A stretch of DNA of 64,000 nucleotides, taken from NCBI RefSeq assembly GCF_029626025.1, contig NZ_JARUBF010000001.1, positions 6,294,001 through 6,358,000 on the forward strand, given 5' to 3'. Position 1 is the first letter of the stretch. Each line of letters begins with the position of its first letter. Both the position numbers and the translations under genes were made by a program. The notes beneath the pieces were generated by a model. It saw nothing but the letters and a program-made list of their open reading frames with translations, was not told the DNA's origin and searched no databases. The stretch comes from Solwaraspora sp. WMMD406 (GTDB lineage: Bacteria; Actinomycetota; Actinomycetes; Mycobacteriales; Micromonosporaceae). This document shows, piece after piece, positions 40,477 through 49,698 of the stretch.

Positions 40477-41436
40477 ATGGCACCCGCCACCCACTTCGCC
40501 GCAGCGGTGCTCGCGTGCTATCTCGTCGCCCAGGCGATGACCCGCTCCGCCTGGCTCGGTCGGGCGTGGACGTGGCGCACGCCCCGGCTGGCGATCCTCT
40601 GCTGGCAGGCGTTGGGGCTGTCCGTCGGACTCGCCGCGATCGGCCTGCCGCTCTCCCTCGGACTCGCCCCGTACCAGGCCGGGCCGGGCACCGCGACGCT
40701 GCGTTTCCTGCGCGACCTGGCCGGCGCGGGCACCTCGCTGCTCGGTGGACACGGCTGGCCCGCCGACGCCTTCCCCACCGGCCTCGGTCCGCCCCGGCTC
40801 GCCCTGATCGCGCTGGCCGCGACGATCGCCGTGGTGCTGCTCGGCTCGACCGTACGCAGCCTGTCCGGCGCCGTACGGGTCCGGCGCCGCCACCGCGACC
40901 TGCTGACCCTGGTCGGCCGGGCCGATCCGGCGGTACCCGGCGCGTTGGTCCTCGACCACCCGAGCGCCGCCGCCTACTGCCTGCCCGGCGTACGCCCGAC
41001 CGTCGTGGTCAGCGCCGGCACCCTCGCCCTGCTCGACGCGAGACAACTGGCCGCGGTACTCAGCCACGAGCGTGCCCACGCCGACGAACGCCACGATCTG
41101 GTGCTGCTGCCGTTCACCGCGCTGTGCCGGGCGTTGCCCCGGGTCGCCTGGCTGCGGGCCGCGCACGACTGCGTCGCGCTGCTGGTCGAGATGCGCGCCG
41201 ACGACAAGGCCCGCCGGCAGCACGCCGACGAATCGCTCGCCGCCGCGCTGCGCCGCTTCGCGACGGCCGATTCACGGATCGTTCCCGCTGGCGCGCTCGG
41301 CGTCGCCGACCGGGACCTCGACGCGCGGGTCCACCGACTGCTCTGGCCCGGTCCGGCTCCCCGGCTGCGTCCACTGGCCGCCAGTGCCGTGGCGATGCTG
41401 CTGCTCGCCCTGCCGGTGTCGCTCTACCTGAGCTGA
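40477..41436 (+). CDS. M56 family membrane metallopeptidase (BlaR1-like, no sensor domain)
   Basis: A 319-residue membrane protein with a cytoplasmic gluzincin domain: AVLSHERAHADERHDL is the HExxH motif. Four hydrophobic helices are seen (near residues 1-20, 35-60, 100-125 and 300-318). The extracellular penicillin-binding sensor domain of true BlaR1 is absent, as in most actinobacterial M56 proteins. Presumed to relieve repression by the preceding BlaI. The ATG at 40477 (or GTG 40474) follows the blaI stop by a few bases; its stop overlaps the next ATG (TGATG). Confidence 0.87.
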   Translation: MAPATHFAAAVLACYLVAQAMTRSAWLGRAWTWRTPRLAILCWQALGLSVGLAAIGLPLSLGLAPYQAGPGTATLRFLRDLAGAGTSLLGGHGWPADAFPTGLGPPRLALIALAATIAVVLLGSTVRSLSGAVRVRRRHRDLLTLVGRADPAVPGALVLDHPSAAAYCLPGVRPTVVVSAGTLALLDARQLAAVLSHERAHADERHDLVLLPFTALCRALPRVAWLRAAHDCVALLVEMRADDKARRQHADESLAAALRRFATADSRIVPAGALGVADRDLDARVHRLLWPGPAPRLRPLAASAVAMLLLALPVSLYLS

Positions 41437-43229
41437 TGGAGACCGCCACCGCGCCCCGGCGCCGCCCCTTCGACCCCCGGCTGGTGCGACACGTGCCGGC
41501 CGTACGGCGACAGCTGGGTACGCTCGGGGCGCTCGGGGTCCTCACCGCCGGGTTGATCATCGCGCAGGCGACCGCGCTGGCTACCGTGCTGGCCGCCGCC
41601 GCGCAGGGCCGACTGGACCGACCCGCGCTCGGCGCGTTCGTGCTGATCGTGGCCGCGCGCGCGGCGGTGGTCTGGGCACAGGGTCTGATCGCCGCCCGGG
41701 CCGCCGCAGGCGTCAAGGCGCGGTTGCGGATCGACCTGCTGGCGGCGATCCAGCGACACGGCCCGGGCTGGCTGTCCGGGCAACGGACCGGCCGGCTGGC
41801 CACCCTCACCGGACGGGGGCTCGACGCCCTGGACGGCTACTTCACCGGTTACCTGCCGCAGCTGGTGCTCAGTGTGACCGTACCGGTGGCGGTCCTCGCC
41901 CGGCTGGTCTTCGCCGACTGGAGCTCGGCGCTGATCGTAGCGGTCACGCTGCCGCTCATCCCGATCTTCGGGGCGCTGCTGGGCTGGCACGCCCAGGCCG
42001 CGACCGAACGGCAGTGGCATCGGCTGAGTCAGTTGGGCGGCCACTTCCTGGACATGGTCGCCGGCTTGGCGACGCTGCGGGCGTTCGGCCGCGAACGCGG
42101 ACAGATCGACGTGGTCCGGCGGATGGCCGACCGGCACCGGGTCGCCACCATGGGCACGCTACGGATCGCCTTCCTGTCCGCGTTGGTGCTGGAGCTCGTC
42201 GCCACGTTGGCGGTGGCGTTGGTGGCGGTGCCGATCGGGCTACGGCTGCTCGGCGGCGGCATCGCCCTGCAGACCGCGCTGCTGGTCCTGCTGCTCACGC
42301 CGGAGGCGTACCTGCCGCTGCGGGCCGCCGGCAGCCGCTTCCACGCCAGCATGGAAGGGCTGACGGTCCTCGACGAAGCCCTGACCCTCACCGCGACCAC
42401 CACCACCGCGACCGCAGCCACCGCCACCGCCACCGCAACCACCGTCACGACCGAGTTCGCCGACGGCCCGGCCGAGCCGGACCGGTCCGCCGTGGTCAGG
42501 CCGGTCCCGGCGGCGACCCCCCCGACTGGCCCGGCCCCGCCGTTCCCGGTCGAGGAAATCAGGTTCGAGTCGGTCACCGTCGAATACCAGCGGACCGTCG
42601 CGCTGCGCGACGTCTGCCTGACGGTACGGGCCGGCGAACGAATCGCCGTGATCGGGCCGAGCGGGGCCGGCAAGAGCACGCTGCTCGCGCTGTTGCTCGG
42701 CTTCGTCCGGCCCACCTCCGGTCGGATCCTGATCGACGGCGTCGACCTGGCCACGCTCGACCTCGACCGGTGGCGCCAGCAGCTGGCGTGGGTGCCGCAG
42801 CACGCCCACCTGTTCGCCATGTCGCTGACCGGCAACATCACACTCGGCGTACCGTCGGCTCCCCCGTCGCGGATCGCCGCCGCCGTACGGGCCGCCGCGC
42901 TGACCGACGTCGTGGCCGCCCTGCCGGACGGGCTCGACACCCAGCTGGGCGAACGCGGCTACGGCTTGTCCACCGGTCAGCGGCAACGCGTGGCCCTGGC
43001 CCGGGCCTTTCTGCGCGACGCCCCGGTGGTGCTGCTCGACGAACCGACCGCCCGCCTCGACGCCACCTCGGAGGCGGCCGTGCTGACCGCGTCCCGGCGG
43101 CTCGTCGAAGGCCGGACCGCGCTCGTCGTCGCGCACCGGCCGGCGTTGCTCGACGGCGCCGACCGGATCATCCGGGTCGACGCCGCACTGGTCACCGAGC
43201 GCCACCGGCTCAGCGGAGCGCCGACATGA
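41436..43229 (+). CDS. cydD: Thiol reductant ABC exporter CydD
   Basis: A 597-residue half-transporter of the CydDC type that exports glutathione/cysteine or other low-molecular-weight thiols and is needed for bd oxidase assembly. Five to six membrane helices occupy residues 30-310, and the ATPase has Walker A GPSGAGKST, Q-loop WVPQHAHLF, signature LSTGQRQR and Walker B VVLLDEPTA. An Ala/Thr-rich low-complexity linker (about residues 320-345, TTTTATAATATATA) joins the two domains. The ATG overlaps the M56 stop (TGATG), and the stop overlaps the cydC ATG (ATGA). Confidence 0.9.
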   Translation: METATAPRRRPFDPRLVRHVPAVRRQLGTLGALGVLTAGLIIAQATALATVLAAAAQGRLDRPALGAFVLIVAARAAVVWAQGLIAARAAAGVKARLRIDLLAAIQRHGPGWLSGQRTGRLATLTGRGLDALDGYFTGYLPQLVLSVTVPVAVLARLVFADWSSALIVAVTLPLIPIFGALLGWHAQAATERQWHRLSQLGGHFLDMVAGLATLRAFGRERGQIDVVRRMADRHRVATMGTLRIAFLSALVLELVATLAVALVAVPIGLRLLGGGIALQTALLVLLLTPEAYLPLRAAGSRFHASMEGLTVLDEALTLTATTTTATAATATATATTVTTEFADGPAEPDRSAVVRPVPAATPPTGPAPPFPVEEIRFESVTVEYQRTVALRDVCLTVRAGERIAVIGPSGAGKSTLLALLLGFVRPTSGRILIDGVDLATLDLDRWRQQLAWVPQHAHLFAMSLTGNITLGVPSAPPSRIAAAVRAAALTDVVAALPDGLDTQLGERGYGLSTGQRQRVALARAFLRDAPVVLLDEPTARLDATSEAAVLTASRRLVEGRTALVVAHRPALLDGADRIIRVDAALVTERHRLSGAPT

Positions 43230-45049
43230 ACGGCGGAACCGACACGCGCGGCGGGCCGGTGATCCGACAGTGGTGGCGGCCGGAGCGGACCGTACTCGCC
43301 GTCGCCCGGCCCTACCTGCTCCGGCTGGTCGGTGCCGGGCTGCTCGCCGCCGCGACGGAACTGGCGGCGCTGGCCCTGATGGCGACCGCGATCTGGTTGC
43401 TGATCACCGCCGCCGGCCGGCCGCCGCTGGACGCGATCACGGTGGCGATCGTCGGCGTACGGGCGCTGGCGATCAGCCGGGGCGTGTTGCGCTACACCGA
43501 GCGACTCGCCGGGCACGACGCCACGTTGCGGGTGGTTACCGACGTACGGGCGCGAATCTTCGCCGCGCTCTCCACCCGGCGGGCCACCACGGCCGACCGG
43601 TCCGGGGACGCGCTGAGCCGGCTGGTCTCCGACGTGGAGGCCGTCCAGGACCTGCTGCTCCGGGTGCTGGTGCCGGGTACGGCCGCAGCGGTGGTGGCGG
43701 TGCTGGCGGTGGCCGGGGCGGCGGTGATCAGTCCGGCCGCGGCGGTGATCCTGGCCGTCGGGCTCACGGCCGCCGGTGTCGTGCTGCCGCTGGCGGCGCT
43801 GGCACTCACCCGCCGTACCGCCGATCGGGTGGCCCCGCTGCGCGGCGCGCTCGCCGCCGACACCACCGATGTGATCCACGGCGCCGCCGACCTCGCCGCC
43901 TTCGGTGCCACCGCGACCGCGCTGGCCCGGACCACGACGCGCGTCCAGGAGCTGGCCCGGCTGGAACGGCGGCTGGCGGCGACCGGTTGGGCCGCCGACG
44001 CGGCCGGCGTGCTGATCGCCGGGCTGACCGTGGCCGGGGTGGCGGTCGGCGCGCTGCGGGCGGACGTGGACGGTGTCTTGGTCGGGGTGCTCGCGGTCGG
44101 CAGCCTGGCTGCGGTCGAGATGACCTTGGCGCTGGTCGCCGCCGTACGCCAGTGGGCGCAGCTGCGCGGCGGCCTGCGGCGGGTGGCCGACCTGCTCGGA
44201 CCGGCCGACCTGGCCGGACCGGCCGACCTGGCCGGACCGGCCGAGGACGCTCCGTCGGCGGGATCCGAGGCACCGGCGAGGGCGGCTGAACCAGTGGAGG
44301 TGCAACTGGACGGGGTCTCGGTGCGTTACCGGCACGACGCCCCGGCGGCCGTGGCCGACATCGACCTGCGGCTACCGGTGGGACGCCGGATCGCGGTCGT
44401 CGGACCCAGCGGAGCGGGCAAGAGCACCCTGCTCGCGCTGCTGACCGGGGCGCTCCCACCCAGCACCGGACAGGTCAGGATCGACGGTCGGGACCTGGCC
44501 GGCATACCGGTCGACCATCGGCATCGGCTGGTTGGCGGACTGCTCGCCGAGGCCTACGTGTTCAACGCCACAGTTCGCGACAACCTGCTGCTCGCGCGCC
44601 CGACCGCCGACGACAGCCAACTCGCGGCGGCTACCGAGGCCGCCGGGCTGCTGGACTGGATCCGGGAGCAGCCGGACGGCTGGCAGACCCTGGTCGGGGC
44701 CGCTGGCGGTCAGCTCTCCGGCGGCCAACGCCAGCGGCTGAACCTGGCGCGGGCGATGCTGGCCGGTCCGGCCGTACTGGTACTGGACGAACCGACCGAG
44801 GGCCTCGACCCGGCCGCCGCCGACGACGTGCTGGCCAGGGTCCTCGCCGCCGCCGGCCGGCGCACCGTCGTCCTGGTGACCCACCGGCTGAGCGGACTGG
44901 AGTCGATGGATGAGATCCTGGTGCTGGACGCGGGTCGCGTCGTCCAGCAGGGCACCCATGCCGCGCTGGTCGACCGGCCAGGTTGGTACCAGGACCAGTG
45001 GATCATGCAGCAGGCAGCCGAACAGGGATACCTGACGGTTTCAGATTAG
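43226..45049 (+). CDS. cydC: Thiol reductant ABC exporter CydC
   Basis: A 607-residue half-transporter, partner of CydD. Membrane part at 30-320 (LLRLVGAGLLAAATELAALAL, etc.); ATPase with Walker A GPSGAGKST, signature LSGGQRQR, Walker B VLVLDEPTEGLDP and switch His LVTHRLSG. A short tandem repeat (PADLAGPADLAGPAED, 18-bp DNA units) lies in the linker. The cydAB oxidase genes that normally precede cydDC are absent here, so the oxidase (if any) must be elsewhere. Last gene of the blaI operon. Confidence 0.9.
   Translation: MNGGTDTRGGPVIRQWWRPERTVLAVARPYLLRLVGAGLLAAATELAALALMATAIWLLITAAGRPPLDAITVAIVGVRALAISRGVLRYTERLAGHDATLRVVTDVRARIFAALSTRRATTADRSGDALSRLVSDVEAVQDLLLRVLVPGTAAAVVAVLAVAGAAVISPAAAVILAVGLTAAGVVLPLAALALTRRTADRVAPLRGALAADTTDVIHGAADLAAFGATATALARTTTRVQELARLERRLAATGWAADAAGVLIAGLTVAGVAVGALRADVDGVLVGVLAVGSLAAVEMTLALVAAVRQWAQLRGGLRRVADLLGPADLAGPADLAGPAEDAPSAGSEAPARAAEPVEVQLDGVSVRYRHDAPAAVADIDLRLPVGRRIAVVGPSGAGKSTLLALLTGALPPSTGQVRIDGRDLAGIPVDHRHRLVGGLLAEAYVFNATVRDNLLLARPTADDSQLAAATEAAGLLDWIREQPDGWQTLVGAAGGQLSGGQRQRLNLARAMLAGPAVLVLDEPTEGLDPAAADDVLARVLAAAGRRTVVLVTHRLSGLESMDEILVLDAGRVVQQGTHAALVDRPGWYQDQWIMQQAAEQGYLTVSD
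44203..44243. repeat. 18-bp tandem repeat in cydC
   Basis: In-frame repeats of GACCTGGCCGGACCGGCC (two full copies plus part) encode the DLAGPA repeats in the CydC linker. Confidence 0.7.
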
Positions 45050-45175
45050 GTTGAGCCGAGACGGGGTGCGGGCAGCCGCCTGGACCACCGGACCACTAGG
45101 GTGTGCGCAGAGTCACCCACCCGACAGGCCAGGTCCGGGTCGGGCGCCGTCACCGGAAGACAAACGGAGGTCAGC

Positions 45176-46162
45176 GTGGCCAAGTCGCCGAACCGGCCCA
45201 ACGCCGACGGGCTCGCAGCCCAGTCCCCCGAGATCGACCCCGACGCAACGTCCGACGCGGCTACCGCCGACGCCGACGACGACGTCGAATCGGCTGTCGA
45301 CTCGGCGGAGACGGGCTCGTCTTCACGCACCGAATCGTCCGCTGACCGGTCACTGTGGCGCGACGTACGGATCGATCCGGTGGAGATCGCGCTGCCGGCC
45401 GGCGTCGGATACACGCTGCGCGCCTATCGGCCGTCCACCGAACTGACCCCCACCGACATCTCCGAACGTGAGGAAGACGACCCGTTCGCCGCCCGTCGCC
45501 GCGCCGCCGAGGCATCCGAAGACGACGAGGACGAAACGGTCGTCATCCTCGACGAGGAGTTCGCCGCCGCACTCGCCGAGGAAGAGGCCGCCGAAAAGAA
45601 GCCGGCCGGCGGTGAGCGGGCCAGCGACGGCGAGGTGGACGCGGACGACGAGGCCGACACCGAGGCCGACGCCGGCGAGGAGGTCCCCGTCTTCCTGACC
45701 CACCGGGGCAACCTGCTGTTGTTCAAGAACCCGCAGGCGCTGGTGAGTTTCGTACGCTCGGGCGCGCCCAACGACCTCGACCAGCTCGACACCTGGCCCG
45801 AGCTGGTCGAACGGCTGCAGCCGGCGGACGTCGAGGCCCTGCCGGAAGACACCTACGAGCTCGATCTCGTCGTGGAGAACCTCCGTGGCGGGCACGACGT
45901 GTGGGACGCCCCGTTGCTGATCCAGTCGGGCGAGGTCGCCCGCGACCTCGCCTACGCGCTGCGCATGCCCTCGGTCCTCGAGATGCTCTCCAGCGGTTCC
46001 AGCCTGGACGATCTCGACGAGGCGCTAAGGTCGACGGTCGACGGCGGCATCGGCGGGTTCATGGCTCGACGGCGCCTCAAGAAAATCGGGGCACAAACGG
46101 CAAGTCTCGGGTGGCGCACGATTATCGGGAAGATCTCTGCCGCTGCGGACTGGCGCGACTGA
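45176..46162 (+). CDS. Conserved Micromonosporaceae-type protein of unknown function
   Basis: A 328-residue protein. The first 190 residues are strongly acidic and low complexity (SPEIDPDATSDAATADADDDVESAVDSAE). The C-terminal domain, from VPVFLTHRGNLLLFKNPQALVSFVRSG to IGKISAAADWRD, is globular. Such proteins are sometimes labelled primase- or primosome-related in databases, but no primase motif is visible and I would not use that name. GTG 45176 has GGAGG five bases before it. Followed at 61 bp by the conservon-module gene on the same strand. Confidence 0.6.
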   Translation: MAKSPNRPNADGLAAQSPEIDPDATSDAATADADDDVESAVDSAETGSSSRTESSADRSLWRDVRIDPVEIALPAGVGYTLRAYRPSTELTPTDISEREEDDPFAARRRAAEASEDDEDETVVILDEEFAAALAEEEAAEKKPAGGERASDGEVDADDEADTEADAGEEVPVFLTHRGNLLLFKNPQALVSFVRSGAPNDLDQLDTWPELVERLQPADVEALPEDTYELDLVVENLRGGHDVWDAPLLIQSGEVARDLAYALRMPSVLEMLSSGSSLDDLDEALRSTVDGGIGGFMARRRLKKIGAQTASLGWRTIIGKISAAADWRD

Positions 46163-46223
46163 CCCTTACCAGGGAGCATCAGTTCTTGGCACATGGCAGG
46201 TGTCCCGGGAGGAGGACGGCGCA

Positions 46224-48686
46224 GTGGCGCTCGTGCGGGTGTACTGCGGTCTGGCAACGGCGGACCGGTCTACCCGGTCGGCTCCGGCTGGTCCGGCCCT
46301 GACCGCCGCGATAGTCGACGACGCCGGACGGCTGCTCGACCTCCGCGAGATCGGGGACGATCCGGCTGGCTACGCCCGGCTCGGTACCCTGCTCGTGGAG
46401 CGCTCCAGCGGCCCGAGCGGCGCGGCGATCGCCGCCGACAGTGACGATCATCTGGTCACCTCCCTGCTCACCGCCGCCGGTCGCCCGCTGGCCATCGCCG
46501 ACGACGATGCCGCCGACGACTACGCCGAGCGCTTCGCCGACGACGAGTCGTTGGAGGAGATGTCCGCGCCACAGGCGCTGCGGCGAGCGATCGGCTTGGC
46601 CAGAGCGCTCCAGGCCGGTGCGTTGTCAGCCGTCACCCTGCCTGCTCCGCGTGACCTGGTCGCCTACAAGCCGGTGCTGGCCGCCCACTCGGCTCTGGCC
46701 AACGGACGCCTGGCCGCCGCGGTCGCGCTACGCGAGGTTCTCCGCGAGCTCTACCCCGCTGCCCTCCGGGCTTATCCGGATCCGGCCGATCCGGTCGCGC
46801 TCGCCGTACTGGACGCGCTTCCCGAGCCAGGCATGCTCAGTGGCACCAGCTCACGTAACCGCGAACTGTCGGTCGCGGCCGACGCGGTCGCGGCCCATCT
46901 CGCGGCCGACGGCGTCGCTGACGCCGGGACCATCGACGACGCGGTGACCGCGCTGCGGGTGGCGATCGTCGAATCGCCCCGACGGAGCGTGGTCAACAAG
47001 GCCCTCACCTCCGCCACCGCCGAGACGGTCCGGCATGCGGTCGCCGCCGTCCGGTCCTGCGACGCCGCTGCGGACGCCCTCGTCGCCACGCTGGCCGCCC
47101 GGGTGACCACTCCGACCCCGCTGAGCGCCCGGCGAACGGTCCGCCGATCCGCCGATCCGACCTCCGGCCCGCCCGCGACCGGTCTACACGCCGTACCGAC
47201 GGTCGATCCGGAGCAGGCACCCGGCCGGCAGCCGGCCGGCAGCCGCCGGGCCCAACCGCAGCCGGTCAGCGCGACCGGGTCGATCATGACTCCGCAACCG
47301 ATGACGACTCCGCCGGTGGCTCCAGCCCCGGTCGCCCCACCGCCGATGGCCCCGACCCCGCTGACGCCAGCGGCTCGGCGTACCGACATCGGCGGCGACC
47401 GGCCGGTGTCCGCACCACCGCCGCCCCCCGGCATGACGCCGATGCCGACGCCCCGGCCGCAGCTCGCTCCGGCGGACGCCGGGGAGCCGTTCCGGGCCAC
47501 TCTCACCACTGCGGCGCTCAACGACGCACGCGCGCAGCGTCGGCCGACTCCGATCACGCCCCGTCCCAACACTCGAGGCGGTACGGGCCCAGCCGCCGCG
47601 CCGATGTCCGGAGCGCCGATGTCCGGAGCGCCGATGTCCGCACCGCCGGTCTCCGGTGCCCCGGTGTCGGCCAGCCCGGTGTCCGGACCGCGCGTGCCGA
47701 CCGCCCCGGTCTCGTCGGCCCCGGTCTCCTCAGCGCCTATCTCGTCGGCGCCGATCTCCAGCGCTCCGCCCACTGCGCCGTCGAACGGGCGTTTCTCCGC
47801 CACCGACTACACCCTGCCGGTCCCCGCGCCGCGTCCGGGCCCGGCCGGGCCCCCGGGGTCACGGTCCAATTGGCCGCTGGTCGCCCACGCCAACGACGAG
47901 ACCCCCGCCGGCCCGGTCGGACCGTCCCCGTACGGGTCGCGTGACGAGCACCGTACCGCTGTACCCGCTGGGTACGGATCAGCTGAGCAGCCACCGGGCG
48001 GGACCGGGCACACCGGGCGGGTCAAGCCACCGTGGCTCGCCGACGACCTGCCGCCCGAGCCACCGGTGCTGCGCCTGGTCGAGCCAAAGCTCGCCGAGCG
48101 CGTATCACGCGACGAATACGGCCGGCCGGCGGAGACGACGCTGGAGGCGCCTGCGCTGCGGCTGGTGGAGCCGGGACAGCCCGATTACGCCCGAGGGGCT
48201 GGCCGGGGCCGACGGGCGGCTCCTGAGCCGTTCAGCGCCCCACCCGTGCCCGACGAGGGTGACGGCGATTTGCTGATCTTCGCGGCAGCCCGGTCGGCCT
48301 GGTTCGTCCGGCAGCCGGAGGAGGCAGACGTCGACTTCACCACGCCGGCGGACACCGGCTGGCGGGCCGCGGAGCAGGCCGCCCAGCCGTCGATCGGTGC
48401 CGAGACCGAGGCTGGTCTACCGAAGCGCGTACCACAGGCCAACCTCGTTCCCGGATCGCCGCTACGCGACGAGCGTCCGCTCCGGATCGTGCGGGACGCG
48501 GCGAGCATCGCGGAGCACACCAACGGCTACTTCCGTGGTTGGCGACGTGGGCAGGAAATCGGCGGATACGCGGTCGGTGGCCGGCCGGGCCGGGAAGCCG
48601 CAGGCGGATGGGACTTCAGCCGGGACCAGAGCGGTCAAGGCGACGGACGCGAGTTCGAGTACCGTCCGGCCAGCTACCAATCCTGA
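46224..48686 (+). CDS. IS110-transposase-like N-domain joined to conservon C-terminal module
   Basis: An 820-residue protein. Residues 1-240 (ALVRVYCGLATADRS, VDDAGRLLDLREIGDDPAGYARL, LLRELYPAALRAYPDPADPVAL) resemble the RNase H-like N-terminus of IS110-family transposases, but the acidic residues expected for catalysis are mostly changed (for instance IDxxK to CGLAT), and the Ser-containing C-terminal transposase domain is absent. A long Pro/Ala/Ser linker (about 300-600) with APMSGAPMSGAP-type repeats follows. The last 120 residues hold [38 protein letters not shown] and YFRGWRRGQE, in the same order as at the end of the conservon kinase ([43 protein letters not shown]). Best read as a domesticated conservon component. 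GTG 46224 has GGAGGAGG upstream. Confidence 0.6.
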   Translation: MALVRVYCGLATADRSTRSAPAGPALTAAIVDDAGRLLDLREIGDDPAGYARLGTLLVERSSGPSGAAIAADSDDHLVTSLLTAAGRPLAIADDDAADDYAERFADDESLEEMSAPQALRRAIGLARALQAGALSAVTLPAPRDLVAYKPVLAAHSALANGRLAAAVALREVLRELYPAALRAYPDPADPVALAVLDALPEPGMLSGTSSRNRELSVAADAVAAHLAADGVADAGTIDDAVTALRVAIVESPRRSVVNKALTSATAETVRHAVAAVRSCDAAADALVATLAARVTTPTPLSARRTVRRSADPTSGPPATGLHAVPTVDPEQAPGRQPAGSRRAQPQPVSATGSIMTPQPMTTPPVAPAPVAPPPMAPTPLTPAARRTDIGGDRPVSAPPPPPGMTPMPTPRPQLAPADAGEPFRATLTTAALNDARAQRRPTPITPRPNTRGGTGPAAAPMSGAPMSGAPMSAPPVSGAPVSASPVSGPRVPTAPVSSAPVSSAPISSAPISSAPPTAPSNGRFSATDYTLPVPAPRPGPAGPPGSRSNWPLVAHANDETPAGPVGPSPYGSRDEHRTAVPAGYGSAEQPPGGTGHTGRVKPPWLADDLPPEPPVLRLVEPKLAERVSRDEYGRPAETTLEAPALRLVEPGQPDYARGAGRGRRAAPEPFSAPPVPDEGDGDLLIFAAARSAWFVRQPEEADVDFTTPADTGWRAAEQAAQPSIGAETEAGLPKRVPQANLVPGSPLRDERPLRIVRDAASIAEHTNGYFRGWRRGQEIGGYAVGGRPGREAAGGWDFSRDQSGQGDGREFEYRPASYQS

Positions 48687-48831
48687 CCGACGGCTGAGCC
48701 AAGCTAGGCCTGACCAATGGCTGGGCCAGTTACCGGGCCTGGCCCAGCTCGGAGGCAAGCGTCAGGCAGCTGTCTCCCGTTCGCGGCCGGACGTCAACCG
48801 ATGGATCGGGTCGACCATACGCGGCTGTCGA

Positions 48832-48865
48832 GATCATCGGTCGACCGAGATCATCGGTCGACCGA
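48832..48865. repeat. 17-bp tandem repeat
   Basis: GATCATCGGTCGACCGA twice in tandem in the 403-bp interval between convergent genes (48687-49089). The interval holds no gene; a hairpin lies at 48924-48951. Confidence 0.65.
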
Positions 48866-48923
48866 AGCGACCATCACGCGGTAGGAAACCAAGCGGATCT
48901 GTCGATATAGCCGTCGCCTCAAG

Positions 48924-48951
48924 CCCTTACGGGCACGCTCGCCCGTAAGGG
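48924..48951. terminator. Bidirectional terminator hairpin
   Basis: CCCTTACGGGC pairs perfectly with GCCCGTAAGGG (48941-48951) with a six-base loop, between the 3' ends of the module gene (stop 48686) and cvnD (stop 49090). Confidence 0.6.
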
Positions 48952-49089
48952 TGGGAATCGTCGGAGCGGTGCGACCGATCCGAGGACGGCGACGAGGCGC
49001 TGCGCGGCGTTACCGGCGACGACACCAGCGTCGCCGGTGATGAGTACCGGCCGAGCCCCGAGCGGACCGGTACGGCCGACCGAGCCCGG

Positions 49090-49698
49090 TCAGGCTGGAG
49101 CGACGGCGCGCTGGCGACGCATCGTCAGCACGTACTCGACCAAGGAGATCAGCACGTGCTTCGTCGATTCGCGGTTCCGCGCGTCGCAGGGGATCACCGG
49201 TACGTCGCTGGAGATCGCCAGCGCGTCCCGGACATCCTGCGGGTCGTGGTACTGCATCCCGTCGAAGCAGTTGATCGCCACCAGGTACGGCAGCCGCCGG
49301 TGCTCGAAGAAGTCGATCGCCGCGAAGCAGTCGGCCAGCCGACGGGTGTCGACCAGCACCACCGCCCCGATCGCACCCCGTACCAGTTCGTCCCACATGA
49401 ACCAGAATCGAGTCTGGCCCGGCGTACCGAACAGGTAAAGGATGAGATCCCGGTCGATCGAAATCCGTCCGAAGTCCATAGCGACCGTGGTGGTCGTCTT
49501 GCCCGGCACCTGTCGCGTGTCGTCGACGCCGACCCCGGCCGAGGTCATGATCGCCTCGGTGGTCAGCGGCGTGATCTCCGAGACCGAGCCGACCAGCGTC
49601 GTCTTGCCGACGCCAAACCCACCGGCGATCACGATCTTCGCCGATGTCACGCGCCCGGCCATGGGGCGGTGCGCCATGTCAGAGCCTGCGAAGTCCAC
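49090..49698 (-). CDS. cvnD: Conservon GTPase CvnD
   Basis: A 202-residue small GTPase of the conservon (DUF742-linked) type. Walker A GGFGVGKTT is at residues 26-34, the switch/DxxG region is LILYLFGTPGQTRF and the base-recognition NxxD is VAINCFDG. It is membrane-associated in Streptomyces conservons, where CvnA-B-C-D form a signalling complex resembling a G-protein coupled system. It overlaps cvnC by 20 bp. ATG 49698; an ATG at 49677 is also possible. Confidence 0.92.
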   Translation of the reverse strand: MDFAGSDMAHRPMAGRVTSAKIVIAGGFGVGKTTLVGSVSEITPLTTEAIMTSAGVGVDDTRQVPGKTTTTVAMDFGRISIDRDLILYLFGTPGQTRFWFMWDELVRGAIGAVVLVDTRRLADCFAAIDFFEHRRLPYLVAINCFDGMQYHDPQDVRDALAISSDVPVIPCDARNRESTKHVLISLVEYVLTMRRQRAVAPA

